From the NCBI GenBank assembly GCA_008508345.1, contig QNGE01001237.1, positions 1-64,000 of the forward strand: a stretch of 64,000 bases of DNA, in the 5' to 3' direction. Position 1 is the stretch's first letter. Each line of letters begins with the position of its first letter. Made by a program: the position numbers and the translations under genes. The stretch comes from Paragonimus westermani. Lineage: Eukaryota; Platyhelminthes; Trematoda; Plagiorchiida; Troglotrematidae. The notes beneath the pieces were generated by a model. That model ran no database searches. It had not been told where the DNA came from and was given only the letters and a program-made list of their open reading frames with translations. Shown in pieces: positions 23,200 through 35,838 of this stretch.

Positions 23200-25020
23200 G
23201 AGGCGGGTCTGTCATCTTTCTCAGTGTTTGCGATTCAACTTTATGTCATGCCGCTGAGACAAAAGACCAGTTCTACCAGCAGCTTCAGTTGGATGGGAGG
23301 CAGTTGCCTGACCAGGAGTTCTCGGGCCACAGGGCGTTGGTAAAGTTGACGAGGACGGTGATCGTCTGCTCAACCTGTGTGCTACTCACGAGCTGGCTAC
23401 TAAAAACCGCGATTCAAGCTAGATGCGAACGATATTACGGAATGAGCCCACCCATGAAGCGGTCACCAACATTTGCGTGATTAGGAGATCATGTGACTAC
23501 ATGACACTTACATAAAGAAGAATGTAGCAAAGAATACAGGCTGGTCAGGACCAAACTTTATCCACAACCTCAGACGGTAAGTGGTAACACCTCAAAGAAG
23601 AACGCACAGCATCAGCCATCAAGTCGATAGATATTCAGCGTTAGAAGCGACCGAACTAGTTTGACCAAAACAAGCCAGTTATATGCAGTTTGGTAAGAGG
23701 GAAGAGTGCGCCGTTTACTGTTTCCACAATGGGTCCTGATAAGGAGGCTAAAAGAACCATGTTCAAGAGTATTCACGGACAACTCACCGAATGACTTCGT
23801 GGAGTTAACGACTACCGGTTAAAAAGCAAGGTGAGCGGACGCAGGGCTAAGCCGATCGCCAAAACACAACGGGTTCTAGGATTCGTTCAAGGCAATTTTT
23901 GACACATTCTTCCAGTCTACTAATACACCGATTAACGTGAACCCAAGGTTTTCCTGCACTTAACCAGGAGACATCATGCAAATCTGACGCAAGTCATTTG
24001 GTGGTCTACTAGACCGTCCTGTTATCATTGGTCGAGAGACTGTGAAAGGCTAGCCACAAAATATCAAAGGTTCACTTGCCCTCGCCCCAGACTTCTCAGA
24101 GATGCAGAAAGGTGGCGTGCAACTGCGAAACGGAAGGCCTGTAAGTGGAGATGGATTGCCAGAGAAAATTCTGAAGAATGGCAGCTCAATTCTGGAACGT
24201 ACTTTGCTTTGGTTATTTCACTCCATCTGGAAGCAGAAATTAATCGCACGAGAGTTCAGGGGAGACCTAATCGTACTTTTGTTTAAAGACACGGCTGGTG
24301 GGCCAAGTGCCGACTGTTATTGGGGCATCACTCTGTTGAGATGCGCTTGAAAGGTGTTAACAAGAATTCTGATGACCCGGCTCAGTACGAACGTTCTGAA
24401 GATCAGTGCTTCCAAGAAGCAGTGTGGATTCCGGGCGAGTCGGAGTACGATTGACATGGTGTTTGCTGCTCGACAGCCTCAGCAGAAGTGTCGCAAGTTC
24501 AACCAGACCCTGTATTTCTTCTTCGGGGACTTCACCAAAGTGTTTGAATCCATGAGCCACGAGGCGTTGTGGATGGTACCTGGTAAGTTCGGATATCCAG
24601 GTAAGCTCGTCAATTCAAACAGAACGTTACATGTAGCCACGAAGAGGAAGATATAATCATGTGGATTTACCTCGGATGATTCCGACATTGTCACCAACGT
24701 CAAACAGGGTTGTGACTTGGTCCCAAATCTATTTAGTTTATATTTGACTGCCACGCTAACAATTGTTTTTCAGTACTCGGCGGAGGGCGGCGCTGAGTTT
24801 GAATATCTCAGTAATGGCCGATTGCTGAATATTTAATGTATCGATGCCTCAAGCTGGCTGCCTATTTCGACGACACGTATGCTTTTGTTCATGAGTGACG
24901 ATGTGCTATTTGCGCACAGCGTTCGTGTGTACCTCCATGAAAATGCGGCAATTCGAAAGAGAGATCCACGCCTATTTAACCTCACAGATGAAAAATCAGC
25001 CGAGGTCAACGGACCCTGGC
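23200..25020 (+). pseudogene. Decayed RTE-type LINE (endonuclease plus reverse transcriptase)
   Basis: Fragments in changing frames follow LINE order. Near 23220-23290 there is an endonuclease piece (AETKDQFYQQLQ). At 23345-23400 VDEDGDRLLNLCATHELA matches the copy in the palindrome. At 24100-24350 come the RT entry region (ILKNGSSILERTLLWLFHSIW) and VLLFKD. At 24354-24650 QCGFRASRSTIDMVFAARQ marks the central RT. At 24690-24910 VKQGCDLVPNLFSLYL and a degenerate FMSDDVLFAHS replace the usual QGC and YADD motifs. Stops and frameshifts are frequent, so it is inactive. It ends near a GT microsatellite (25039-25066). Confidence 0.8.
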
Positions 25021-25035
25021 CACAAGTTTTCTCCT

Positions 25036-25038
<3 letters not shown>

Positions 25039-25066
<28 letters not shown>
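25039..25066 (+). repeat. (GT)n microsatellite
   Basis: Fourteen GT units directly after the RTE pseudogene. Confidence 0.95.
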
Positions 25067-25069
<3 letters not shown>

Positions 25070-25070
<1 letters not shown>

Positions 25071-28000
25071 TTCAGTCTGTGCCACATCAACACTGGAGAC
25101 CACTTTGCTCATTTGTGTCCAAAAAGATCTTTCTGAGACAGACTATTTTGAATTCTAACTAAAATGCTCACGGGCAAGTGGAAGTTCACCAAATGCTCCC
25201 AGTTGTCAGTAGTTGACGTTCACCCTTTGCTGGATGTTCCCATTTTATGCGTAGATTTTCGGCCATTTTTAGTCCAGACGTTTGTGGATTCTCTTGATAA
25301 ACACCTAATTTTTCAAAGCTCATATCAGACTTTACAAGAACCATATGAGGGGTATTAGAAGAATGTTTCCAGCTGAATTACTGAAAAAAGTAAACCGCCA
25401 CTCTCATCAAAAATGCATACTACCAAGAATGTATACTCAGATTCAGCAGGTATCTGAGTTCTAACGTTTGGGCTAAAATAACCCGAAAGATACGAATAGG
25501 GTTGACCAGGAGGATGTGGCGCTGACATCATGTCTGAACACGTGAGACCACCAATGGTAGCTCACTGTTGTACTTTAAAACACTGGTGGTAGTTCGACTA
25601 GTCTGGATAACATTCAAAATCTCAGTCAATTATGTTGATTGTTGCTCATAACGTCAAATGTTCCCAGGAACGTAATATTTCGGTAGGACAGTGTTACAGA
25701 AAGTATTTCCTCTATCACGAGATTAACTTTGATCTATGGAATCTATGTGTTACACTTCCTAGAGTATAGTCTTGATTTAAACCCGCTTGAAAATCGCTGA
25801 GACAGTCAATCAACAATGTTTGGGAAATATATAACAACAATAACGAAACAATCTGAATCCACTGCTAATTCATTTTAGCTTGCAAGATATATACAAACCA
25901 ATAAAATGAGAATTTAGAGAGGAAGTAAAAAGTGTGTTTTATTTCAAGCCGTCTCAGAACCATAGGGATACCAGATATTCCCATTTGCCTTACTGACATA
26001 TATGGATAGAAACTAGAATTCTTTGTACACAGTTCGACGCGTGCCTTTCTCCAGCGGCTGAAATAAACCAAACCTGTCTTTCATGTTGTTATACAGGCAA
26101 CGCAAAACAAAGTGGACTACGGAGTTATAGGGTGGAATGAAGATTCGTCGTCGTTCTGTTACATTTTATACATCTTGTATTGTCCGTCATCCAGTCGCTT
26201 ACCGAGTACCGTCTGAGTGTCGTGCGCCTTCCGATCGTAAGCAAGTTGTAGTCGACTCACTTAGCATGGTGATACAATCCCAGTGAGGTAGAATTTAAGG
26301 AATGAGAGAGGAAATACGTTGACGTTTAACGAGGTGTACCTCATCTGTTAGAATACAGCAAGATGAGTAGAACGGTCTCAGTTTAAAGTGCACAACTCGT
26401 TACGAAGCGAGCAAAAGAGGAACTGCTCAGCTGAGGCTTGAAAGAGAATCTTTCTTCTGCACATGGTGGTTCTGAATAACCTGCTCAGTATAAACGACAT
26501 CAAAACACAGTAGTTGTTTGCAGAGTTTTGAAAAAAGCACGTCGTTTTTGGTAATCGAAAACTCTAGGGAATTACTAATCTGGTGGCTTATTACGAAGTC
26601 CGAAAGGTGCCCGTAGTGCGCAGCTGAATAGAAGACAGAGAACCTCAGTGAAGAACACAATTCAGTCTTGATGGACCTGATGGATGAATAGAATAATTAA
26701 GCAACTTGTGAAGGATGCAATATTGCACGAAGCACCTGTCTGAAGGTGCATCAACGATTGCCTGGAAGTTTGAACAACAAATGCAAGTGTTTTTCTAGGA
26801 GTGAAACTGAGCATATATCAACACCTTCATACCGTTTGTTACGATAATTGGACCTACAAGCCGTTTATTTTTTTCCGTGAGAAAACTGTCCAGCAAGTGC
26901 CCCTTAATTGGTAAAAGTGTACAGAACGCAGCAGACCAGCGATCCGACAAATTGACTCACTTACAAACCAAACCTGAGTCCAATTGGGTTTGTTGACCAG
27001 ATAAGTGCACGAGAATGAACCAATTGATGATTCGAAATTGGACCGACCCAGAGACAACCTCTGTCGCTCGTTCACGCGAGTGCAGTTTCAGCCACGGCAC
27101 ATTTCAGCCGGCATCGGACCCTGCAACATCGTAAGCACTACCTAACGCAGGTACTGCAAGGGAAACACCACTAGCATTAATGTCCTCACTGCACGGTCAC
27201 TCCTGTTGGTTCATCGACGCACAGACACCCTCGACCTCCAACGCTAATTTGTTTTTGCAACACCGTGTCAGAAGCTTTGGTAAGCCATATAAGATTGTTT
27301 GCGCATGTTTGCAAGTAATAATTCACCTTGTCTGTGCAAACCATGGATATCACTAGGCCAACAGCATTTCACACTGAGCGGTTGCGCGGATAACACTAAC
27401 AGCGCCAAACCTACACTATCCGCTTCATTTCAGTCCACCTGGCATCCACTCGCACGACCTGTCTGAGGATACTTGTCATTTTAAACACCACGTACTATTC
27501 CTTAGCACTGGTCTGGACCAGGTCTATTCGCGTACTAATTCTTTTCTTTATTGAATCTATCAACTGTAGACAGGATAACAAAGAAGAAGGGAACCAAAGG
27601 CAGTGACACTCGAAGTTGTAGTGTCCATGAAACGCCGACTGTGAAATTATTTAGTCCACCGGATACGTTGACACGGTGAGTTATCCTTTTCCGCCTGTCC
27701 TGCCGGTACTTCACCATGTTTTCCTCTCTTCCACACGATCCGGATATGGTGCGTGGAGAGACAACTCCCACCTACCTATCGTACAGCACTGGACAAACAT
27801 ACCACCCTTTTCTCTCAAGAGTTTTTAGGGTTGGGCAGCCCGCTGCGATAGACAAGAAACGCACCGAAGACTAAATAACATAAATAAATGAACCATCCCA
27901 GCGCAGCAACTATTTTGGATCGACCCCCCTCCACCCCCGAACTTTGACATTCCCTATCACGTGCAATCATTCTTTGAGTGTATCACCCTGTAACTGTGAT

Positions 28001-28365
28001 CATTCTAGAAGACGTGATATGTGATTTTTCCTCCCTTGCTGCAATAACGAAGACCTGTGTAATACTTACTAGCCTTCTGGGGGAGAGCTATGTAGTGACT
28101 ATAATAAATGATATTTTGGTAGTCGCATTCATTGTACATTTTCGATGATTTTGGTTTTGTACCTACTTTTGTTTTAGTCAAGCTACTCATTTTGTAACAT
28201 CCGGCTCGGGGTTAAAATCACAACTCGCACCGTGCCTCGCTAGCTTGACGTGTCTCTCTGTACTCTCTATTTTCCACGGTCGGTAATAATACACGAAGTC
28301 AACGCGCTGAGACTTGGCTTTTCACTGTCGATCGATTGTCGATAGTTATAACTGACAGGGTTATA
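25070..28365. other. Unassigned DNA
   Basis: Only short frames (under 90 codons) without recognisable motifs. I see no RNA gene or complete repeat. Confidence 0.4.
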
Positions 28366-28990
28366 CTTTGTTGGATCAGTTCCAACACATGCCTTCAACT
28401 TGAACACCGCAGAAATCCTTACTCAGGCAAATACCAAACATGCAAGAGAATTTCTCGAAGCTTGGCACTCATCAACCGGTTCAATAAACAAACACATCGA
28501 GCTAGACAAAATCAACGAACCAATGCGAATCAAGAATTTGAGGAGAAGTAAACGTCATCAAGCCCAAATACCGGTAAGCCCAAACGACCGGGAGCAGCCA
28601 ATCAGACTCCAGCCCAAGGACTCCAGGGAACAACCAATCGGACATCAGGTCAAAGTTCAATTGCGACAAAATCAACCAATGGTGGGTCAGGTCAAGCACG
28701 GCAGAAAGCGACCAACCAGAATTCAGACCAGTAGATCAATCCACTCTGCTATGTAAGAGCAGGCACCGATCCAACTTCACCAAACGCCACATTCAAAATT
28801 ATGCGCTGAAACACTCACGCATTGATGATGTCACCTCGCTTGGTGATGAAACGTTTGCAACCCGAATGCCAAGCTCGGCGATCATATCAATACCAAAACC
28901 ATAAACCCGAGCTACGAACAACACCACCACTGTTCTCAAACATCACGTCAGGAAACACTCCAAAATGGTCTTCGAAAAGTTAGAGATAGG
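28366..28990 (+). mobile_element. Penelope-like element 3' end
   Basis: The frame from 28400 begins NTAEILTQANTKHAREFLEAWH, then INKHIELD, and resembles the C-terminal end of Penelope-like proteins beyond the GIY-YIG domain. The following ~480 bp look like the element's non-coding tail. This tail shares CACTCACGCA-YTGATGATGTCA and AAGCTCGGCGA-CATATCAATACCAAAACC-type motifs with the 1.3-kb inverted-repeat arms and with 48.9 kb. No RT or endonuclease domain lies just upstream, so the copy is 5'-truncated. Confidence 0.55.
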
Positions 28991-29638
28991 AAAATCGAAC
29001 AGGAACATAATTTTAAGGTAGATTTCGAAAAGTGCGATATTATGTGTTAGGTAAAATCATTACCCGAGTACTGTTAAAAGTATCAAGATTACTGGAAGCT
29101 CCTCATAAGTCACAGATGACCTTCCCGTTGATACACGTGCGCTTTGTTGCCTACCATTCACATTTTACTGGTAGTCAGTTCAAGAAGCGTTGTTCATATT
29201 GTTCGTCTAATCTTCACAATTCGGTCAACAGAGTCTTCATTAGAGCTGTTAGGAACGGAAAATCGGCTCAAAAATAATAATCCTTTGAAATTATGGTAGA
29301 GTATTATCGATCAAAATGATAAATCAATCAATTCACGTGATGATTTGTCACAGGTTTTCTCTGAGGTCAAAGTAGACTTCGTTGCCAGAATGAAGTTTGC
29401 TCATAATCAGGTATTTAGTTCATGCGCTCCGCACACTTGTGGCTCAACAAACATACCGAAAACCATATATTTCCTGTGGAAAGTAACTCAAGCTCAAAAC
29501 AATTCTGCTCAAGAGGAGGTCAGAGTGAAGTAAGATCCATGGTAAAAAAAAAAGTTGGGAGCGGTTTGAGGAAAACAAGAAAGGAATGTAAAGAGTTTTG
29601 CCAATTAATGCCGGGAAAGCTTAACATATAATAAGCTA
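28991..29638. other. Unassigned DNA left of the palindrome
   Basis: Short overlapping frames only (for example 29345-29533 and 29422-29631), with no recognisable product. Confidence 0.4.
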
Positions 29639-30422
29639 TGGGAAACAAAATGTTAGTATTCATCTGTGTTGCATCTCAAACGATCAAGTGAAAACGACAG
29701 ATTTCGATGGATGAACGAAATTTTCCGTAACCATTTTAACGCCTGGCAATCACTGGAGATAGGCTAAATCGTCATATGAAATACGATTACTGGCAACTTA
29801 ACAGTTTATCCAAAACACATGGGCAGTTGATTGCAAGGTACGACCGGAAAAAAACTACAGGTGGACGGCACAGTAAGATAAGGACAGTCTGTAAGTAGAG
29901 TGAGGTAGTAGTTCACAAAAGATGACGTATATAGGTCACATTAAGACCTCCTCTCGGTGAGTAGATTTGGGGTTATCATAACTACCAGGTGCTGAGAACT
30001 GATGAAAAATCTTGAAAGAGTTTCAATTGTCCGTTGAAAATGACTCTCAAAATACAGACTAGGACAATGCACTGGTTGTTTCCAAATTAACACATCGAAC
30101 TCCGAACGCGTTCAAACACTTGCGACAATAAGATGCGTACATTGCAAACAAGAAAGCGCACATCGTTTAGTGAACTTACACCCTCTGCTCTAGTGCAGTC
30201 GCACACACGTATACAAGCACAGAGTAATGGCTGTTGTTTGACGTTTCGATTAGCCTCCCATGAGTTCACTAGGATTAGAAAGTGTTTTGGCGAACAGTCT
30301 GTCTGTGGTGTTCATCATCAGGCCAAATGCGTAGCATTTTATATCACCATAAACGTGCAAACGTGCAAAATCAAGAGCAATTTGTCATATAAGCACGTCA
30401 GACGGTTCTGAATTGGAAGGCA

Positions 30423-30528
30423 ATCCGATGACCAAATTGATCTCCGGATGTGTCACTTGAGTACCGGAGGACCATGATAACCACAGGGCATGGACAAGGT
30501 TTTTCTGAACTCACAACTGTGGATTAAG
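30423..30528 (+). repeat. 105-bp direct repeat, outer copy in the left arm
   Basis: This matches 32787-32892 with about eight substitutions, including the shared stretch GACCAAATTGATCTCCGGAT. The mirrored copies are at 38203-38308 and 35839-35944. In the inner copies the repeat adjoins the LINE endonuclease, so the outer copy is probably a second truncated piece of the same LINE. Confidence 0.85.
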
Positions 30529-30874
30529 TGGTAATTGGCTACGAGGGATACTGGAAACTGTGCAGTAGGAAATCGCAGTGCACTCGCTGAAAAGTAAGTT
30601 TGTGTGTCTCGACTTCATCTGATATTTTCTCCCTTTGTGTGCTCTTTGTTGACGAACCTGCCACTTGTAGTAACCGTTGGCTATCTCCATATAAATATAT
30701 ATATATATATTTGTATCGAGGCTTTGAATATGAGCTTATGGCTGAGGGCATCCGGTTCGGATTAACCTGTCACAGTGATCACAAGCAACTTGCTTCTGCG
30801 CCTAACCATAACCACAAGTAACTTACGTCGCAACACTTGCGTTTCCACTCATACATTACATATCAGGTGTAAAC

Positions 30875-32900
30875 CTAAAGGAATAAGACCAGGAGGTGTG
30901 TGAATGAGGCATGCGCGCCGTCATCTGCGAACAGAGGCATGCGTATCGTTGAGGTGTGTAGTCGGGTTAGAGCGCCAAAACGTCGAATATTCTGTAGGCA
31001 TCCATCCGTCCGGTACTCAATCTCAACACTGTTCTCTGCTGAGTGCTGGAAAACAACTGTCGCCATGTCAGCCAAATATAAACTAAATTGGGCTGGGGAC
31101 ATGACACAACCCTGCTTCACGCCGGTGATAATGCCAAAATCATCCACATGATGGTACTCCCGCCTTAATGCCCACAAGCAACATTCTAATCAAATTGGCG
31201 AACTAACCTGGACATCCGAATTTACCAAGCACCGTCCACAACGTCTCGCGAGTCACAGAGTCAAAGGCTTTTATGAATTCCAAGAGGACAGTATACAGAA
31301 ACTGATTGCTTTACAGGCACTTCTGAAACTGTCCAACAGCAAACGCTACGTCGATCGTACTCAGACTCGTCCGGAATCCACACTGCTACTCGGGATCATT
31401 GGCTTCCGAAACGTCCGCATTCAGTCGATTCAGGAGGGTTCTGTCAAGTACCTTGCCTGCGTGGCTCAGTAGATTGATGCTCCGATAGCTGTCGGGCACT
31501 GCTTGCTAGCCCCATCTTTAAACAAACTTACTATCAGAGCATCCTTGAAATCTCATGGTATTTCTTACTACTTCCAGATAGAATGAATCAGCTGGAGCAG
31601 AGCGCGTTTCAGCAGCGATCCGCCATCTTTCAGGATCTCACGTGACAATCTATCCTGGCCCGCAGCTTTTCCACTGCGCACTTGATCAGTCGCTCTCTGC
31701 ACCTCTGGCGAATCCGGAGCGGGGGCAAGTGAAGGTCTGATGACCTCTTGCGGCAGGCTGTTCGCGTTCACCAATCAATGGTAACGGGAGAGTTTAGTTA
31801 GCTATGAAATTGTTTGTGCCTGACTTACATAAAGTCCTCTGGTTGAGTGCACGAACAGCTGGTGTCTACTTCAACCAGTGCTTTGGTAGACTGGACCGGT
31901 AGACCGGAGATCGCCTTAAGCGAATTGCAGAACTCTATGTGTTTTCGGCGATCGGCGTAGTCCTGCATCCACTCACCTTGCTTCCTCCACCAGTCGTTCT
32001 TGATTCCGTGAACCCGTTCGACCAGTTGACGCCGTACACTCCTGAATGTGGGAGCGACATACACTGCACTCTTACCTCGTACCAAATTGGAGACAGTCGC
32101 GTTGTCGCCACCGAACCAGTCCAGGGGTTTCCGGCGTTCAACAATGATCGTCTCTGTGGCTGCTGACCTGATCTCTTCCTTCAGCCGTTTCTATATATCG
32201 GCAAGGGTAGTGGGTACAGGAGCGTCTTGCAGACGAACGGCAAAGGCACTCTAAAAAGCAGACCTTGCCTCACACTTCTTTAGTCGTTTGATGCCCAACT
32301 TCGGTCGTTGTCCGAATGATCACAAAAAACAGGCTTGCAAACATAAATAAACAAATTGCTCCTGGCCAGTCTATGATCGGTGCTGCATTCTGAGCCACGC
32401 ATCACTCGCGTAATACGCAATTCACGAATGTCGCACTGTCGCACAATCACGTAGCCAAGCAAATGGTGATGACCACTTCCTGGGTGATTCTGTGTCGTGA
32501 TGTCGCTCACATTCAGCGGGAATGGGGTGTTTGTGGCAGCCAACTTGTGAGTAGCACACAGGTTGAGCAGACGATCACCGTCCTCGTTGACGGAACCAAT
32601 GCTGCGGGGTCTGGGGACTACCGGTCAGACAACCAGGTCGCGCCCAACTCGAGCGCTTAAGTCGCCCAGAACAAACAATCTGTCACTCACTAGCGTCCAC
32701 CGGCTTGTGGCGGACAGACGATCATAGAACTGGTCATTTTTATCATCGGTACGACACATAGTTGGAGCATAAACACTAGAAATGCAATCAGATGACCAAA
32801 TTGATCTCCGGATGTGTCACTTGAGTACCCGGGGACCATGATAACAACAGGGCTTGGACAAGGTTTTTCTGTACTCACAACTGTGGGTTGCGGAACCGAA
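30875..32900 (-). pseudogene. Decayed RTE-type LINE, left palindrome arm
   Basis: Mirror image of the plus-strand copy at 35839-37856, with the same frames, stops and frameshifts. Reading on the minus strand from 32900 downward gives endonuclease, then reverse transcriptase, ending just after the FADD box near 30930. See the right-arm entry for motifs. Confidence 0.85.
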
Positions 32901-33351
32901 TTCCTACAGTTCCCGCTGTGGCCAGTATACGAAAGTTGGCTCCGCTGGACTGATTACCAGGCAGACAGTGAATGGGTTGGGAGGCTAATTCCGGTGGGAC
33001 TTGGTGCTTCGAGTCAAAGAGGTGCCTCGGAATTGTGCTCGCCATTTGGGATGTTGTTCACGTTTTTCTTTCGAGAAAGTAACCTGGTTGTACGACTGAC
33101 TCAAACTGCTCCACAGAAGGGCGTGAAAGGGTAAATACAAACAAAGCCACAGGTTTGAGAATGTAATTGAGTTGCACATAACTCACCAGGATCTGAACGA
33201 GATTCGCAGTTTTGCCATACAGTATGTCTTTCCAATCGCATTATCTATTTTGCGCGTCGTCAGTCCAGTCAATATATCACATTTTCAGTCTAATGTTATA
33301 GACTGCGACTTCTTTTCCGTAGACAGAGCTTTAGCTTTCTGTGGTATCAGT

Positions 33352-35379
33352 TCCGTGTCTACCGATAAAACTTCTGAGGTAGGCGTTCTATGTGAATACC
33401 CATAGTAAAATGAACACTTCTGCTTCATTTGCGTCAGTATTACATATCTTCACATCTCTGTGTCAAATTATGAACGAGGTTTCATTTTTGTTCGAGAGGC
33501 ACTTATCTGAAAAAAACGAGTATACTGTCCGTTCTAAATCCCCTTTCAGTGAATAGCTGTGGGAAATGAGCCGTACGCACGATGATTCAGTGCAGCTAGC
33601 AAAAAGGATATTTGCCTATACTTCTTGACCTCATGCGTAAAATCGAGATCAGTATGTTCTCTGTTCGCTCTGGCAAATGGGCTGTGTAGTTCCATAGTTT
33701 CTCCAGTTACACTGACGATGTCGTCCACGTACCTCTGCTAAGAAGTTCTGTGCTTGATGATCCAACGAGAAGTTCTTTCTGTCACGAAGAAATCAGTGGG
33801 CCTAAAGATAACCCTATCTTAGCGTGACCCCTCGACGGTATATTTTAAATCAAGGTGAAACTGGATATACTGCATGCAAGTTACTGTCGGTTACGTGAAT
33901 GTGTCTCGCGGCAAGCTCACAATGCCTGACAGATTGCTGCCGCAACTGAGTTTGAGTCAGTGTTAGTAGACATGATCAAAATAACCGAATCAGGTCACCG
34001 GTGATGGCTGACGAAATCATTCATCTACAAAACACTGGCGTTCAAGTTTTTCCAGTTGAACCAACCAGAATGATGCATGAAGGTGGGTGTGGGTATCGTG
34101 CTAACCCGATAAACCAATCAGAGTGCAACGGCTAGGAAATCCACTATACTGGACCGCTTAATCGCGAAGTGACCCAAACCACTGGAAACGTGTAGTTGGC
34201 TATGTTTGGCGACTAACTCATGATACGTATTTACATGCATTTCAATCGTTTTTCGAACTGGAAATAGGCAATACAGTGTGTTTTTACGTCATCGTATTCA
34301 TGTTGACTTCGTGCCAGTAGACTGGGTGAAGCCGTACAGCAACGATCCGAATATAGCATCCTAGCCGGGATAGAACTTTTGACAGAGAAAAAGGCACGTT
34401 ACATCAGTCGGTCCGTAGCGGTCGATGGTGAACGCACGTTTCGGAAGACGCTCAGGCATACAGAGGTGGATAAATATTCGGAGGATCTGACTGCGCTACC
34501 CGTTCTCGATCGACTACGCTGCGTGGACAATGAGACGAGTAAATGTTTGCATCATTGGGTGGTTTTCTATCAGTTTGTTATGGTTGGCTGGACTTTGCGT
34601 AAGTATTGCGTGTTTTCGGCGGTGCTGTTTGTTATGACTGACGTTCGCGATTATTCTGACCGTGGTGTATGTTTGAACTACCCAGACCGACTAACAATGT
34701 GCGTTTATCCACGACGTGTTAAGTGAATATGTACTCTCTCCGTCGCACGCCATACACCCGACCAATTTCGCTGGCTACTTAACCCACCTGCGCCATCTGG
34801 ATTCGTCTGGTCTGTCAAACTTGGAAAGACATCATGAGGTGTCCACAACCGCTCGTGCATGCGCGTTCTCTCTTTTCCTTGCTTCTCCTTTGTTTGTTTC
34901 TCATTCCAACAAGTACTTCTACTCCTGTGTTTGCGTTCAGATGGGTACACTGAAGAGCTTCGACGACAGACATTCGTCACTGACTTGTTGATAACCGTTC
35001 GTGTGTATGTGTACGTGGGTTTCAAATATCTCTTGACATTTTCTGTCACCTTGGCGTGGTGGTCACGATTGTGTCTGTTTTGATCCAACGAGCTAGGCTG
35101 ACTAAGACATCGGTCCTCGCAGGTTCATCTACGTCAACGTGGCCAAACAGGAGCAGCCAAACTAAAGGCAGGTGTGCTCGTTGTGGATGATTCCGGCGTG
35201 TTGTGGTTTGGTCAGGCTTGATGATTTTTCCTGCCTGGTCTGGTTTTGTTGTTGTGACTTGTGTATTTATGCAGCAGATTTGTCTTAATGTATGTTGACT
35301 TTCTAGGTGCATAGCTATCGAACCTGTGTGTAGCTAGTGCGTACTGTTCGTTGCGCGTGATCAATGTTGCTACGATTGC
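33352..35379. other. 2028-bp spacer of the palindrome
   Basis: Unique DNA between the arms. The longest frame is 34379-34726 (+, 115 codons) with no recognised motif; a 127-codon minus frame at 34705-35088 overlaps the dispersed repeat. No gene is assigned. Confidence 0.5.
34985..35190 (+). repeat. Dispersed repeat, copy 2
   Basis: Related to 22430-22690: a GTGTGTATGTGTACGTG start, GTGGTGGTCACGATTGTGT, TTTTGAT, AGCTAGGCTGACTAAGA in the same order. It lies inside the palindrome spacer and is present once. Confidence 0.5.
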
Positions 35380-35838
35380 ACTGATACCACAGAAAGCTAA
35401 AGCTCTGTCTACGGAAAAGAAGTCGCAGTCTATAACATTAGACTGAAAATGTGATATATTGACTGGACTGACGACGCGCAAAATAGATAATGCGATTGGA
35501 AAGACATACTGTATGGCAAAACTGCGAATCTCGTTCAGATCCTGGTGAGTTATGTGCAACTCAATTACATTCTCAAACCTGTGGCTTTGTTTGTATTTAC
35601 CCTTTCACGCCCTTCTGTGGAGCAGTTTGAGTCAGTCGTACAACCAGGTTACTTTCTCGAAAGAAAAACGTGAACAACATCCCAAATGGCGAGCACAATT
35701 CCGAGGCACCTCTTTGACTCGAAGCACCAAGTCCCACCGGAATTAGCCTCCCAACCCATTCACTGTCTGCCTGGTAATCAGTCCAGCGGAGCCAACTTTC
35801 GTATACTGGCCACAGCGGGAACTGTAGGAATTCGGTTC

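Larger units (their letters stand above)
29639..33351. repeat. Left arm of a 3.7-kb palindrome
   Basis: Reverse complement of 35380-39092; paired positions sum to 68731 with no indel along 3713 bp. All conceptual peptides compared are identical in both arms, so identity is at or near 100%. Outer boundary: the match ends at 29639/39092. Inner boundary: it ends at 33351/35380 after GTGGTATCAGT. The arm contains a minus-strand RTE LINE remnant, two copies of a 105-bp repeat and an AT microsatellite near 30690-30712. Confidence 0.97.
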
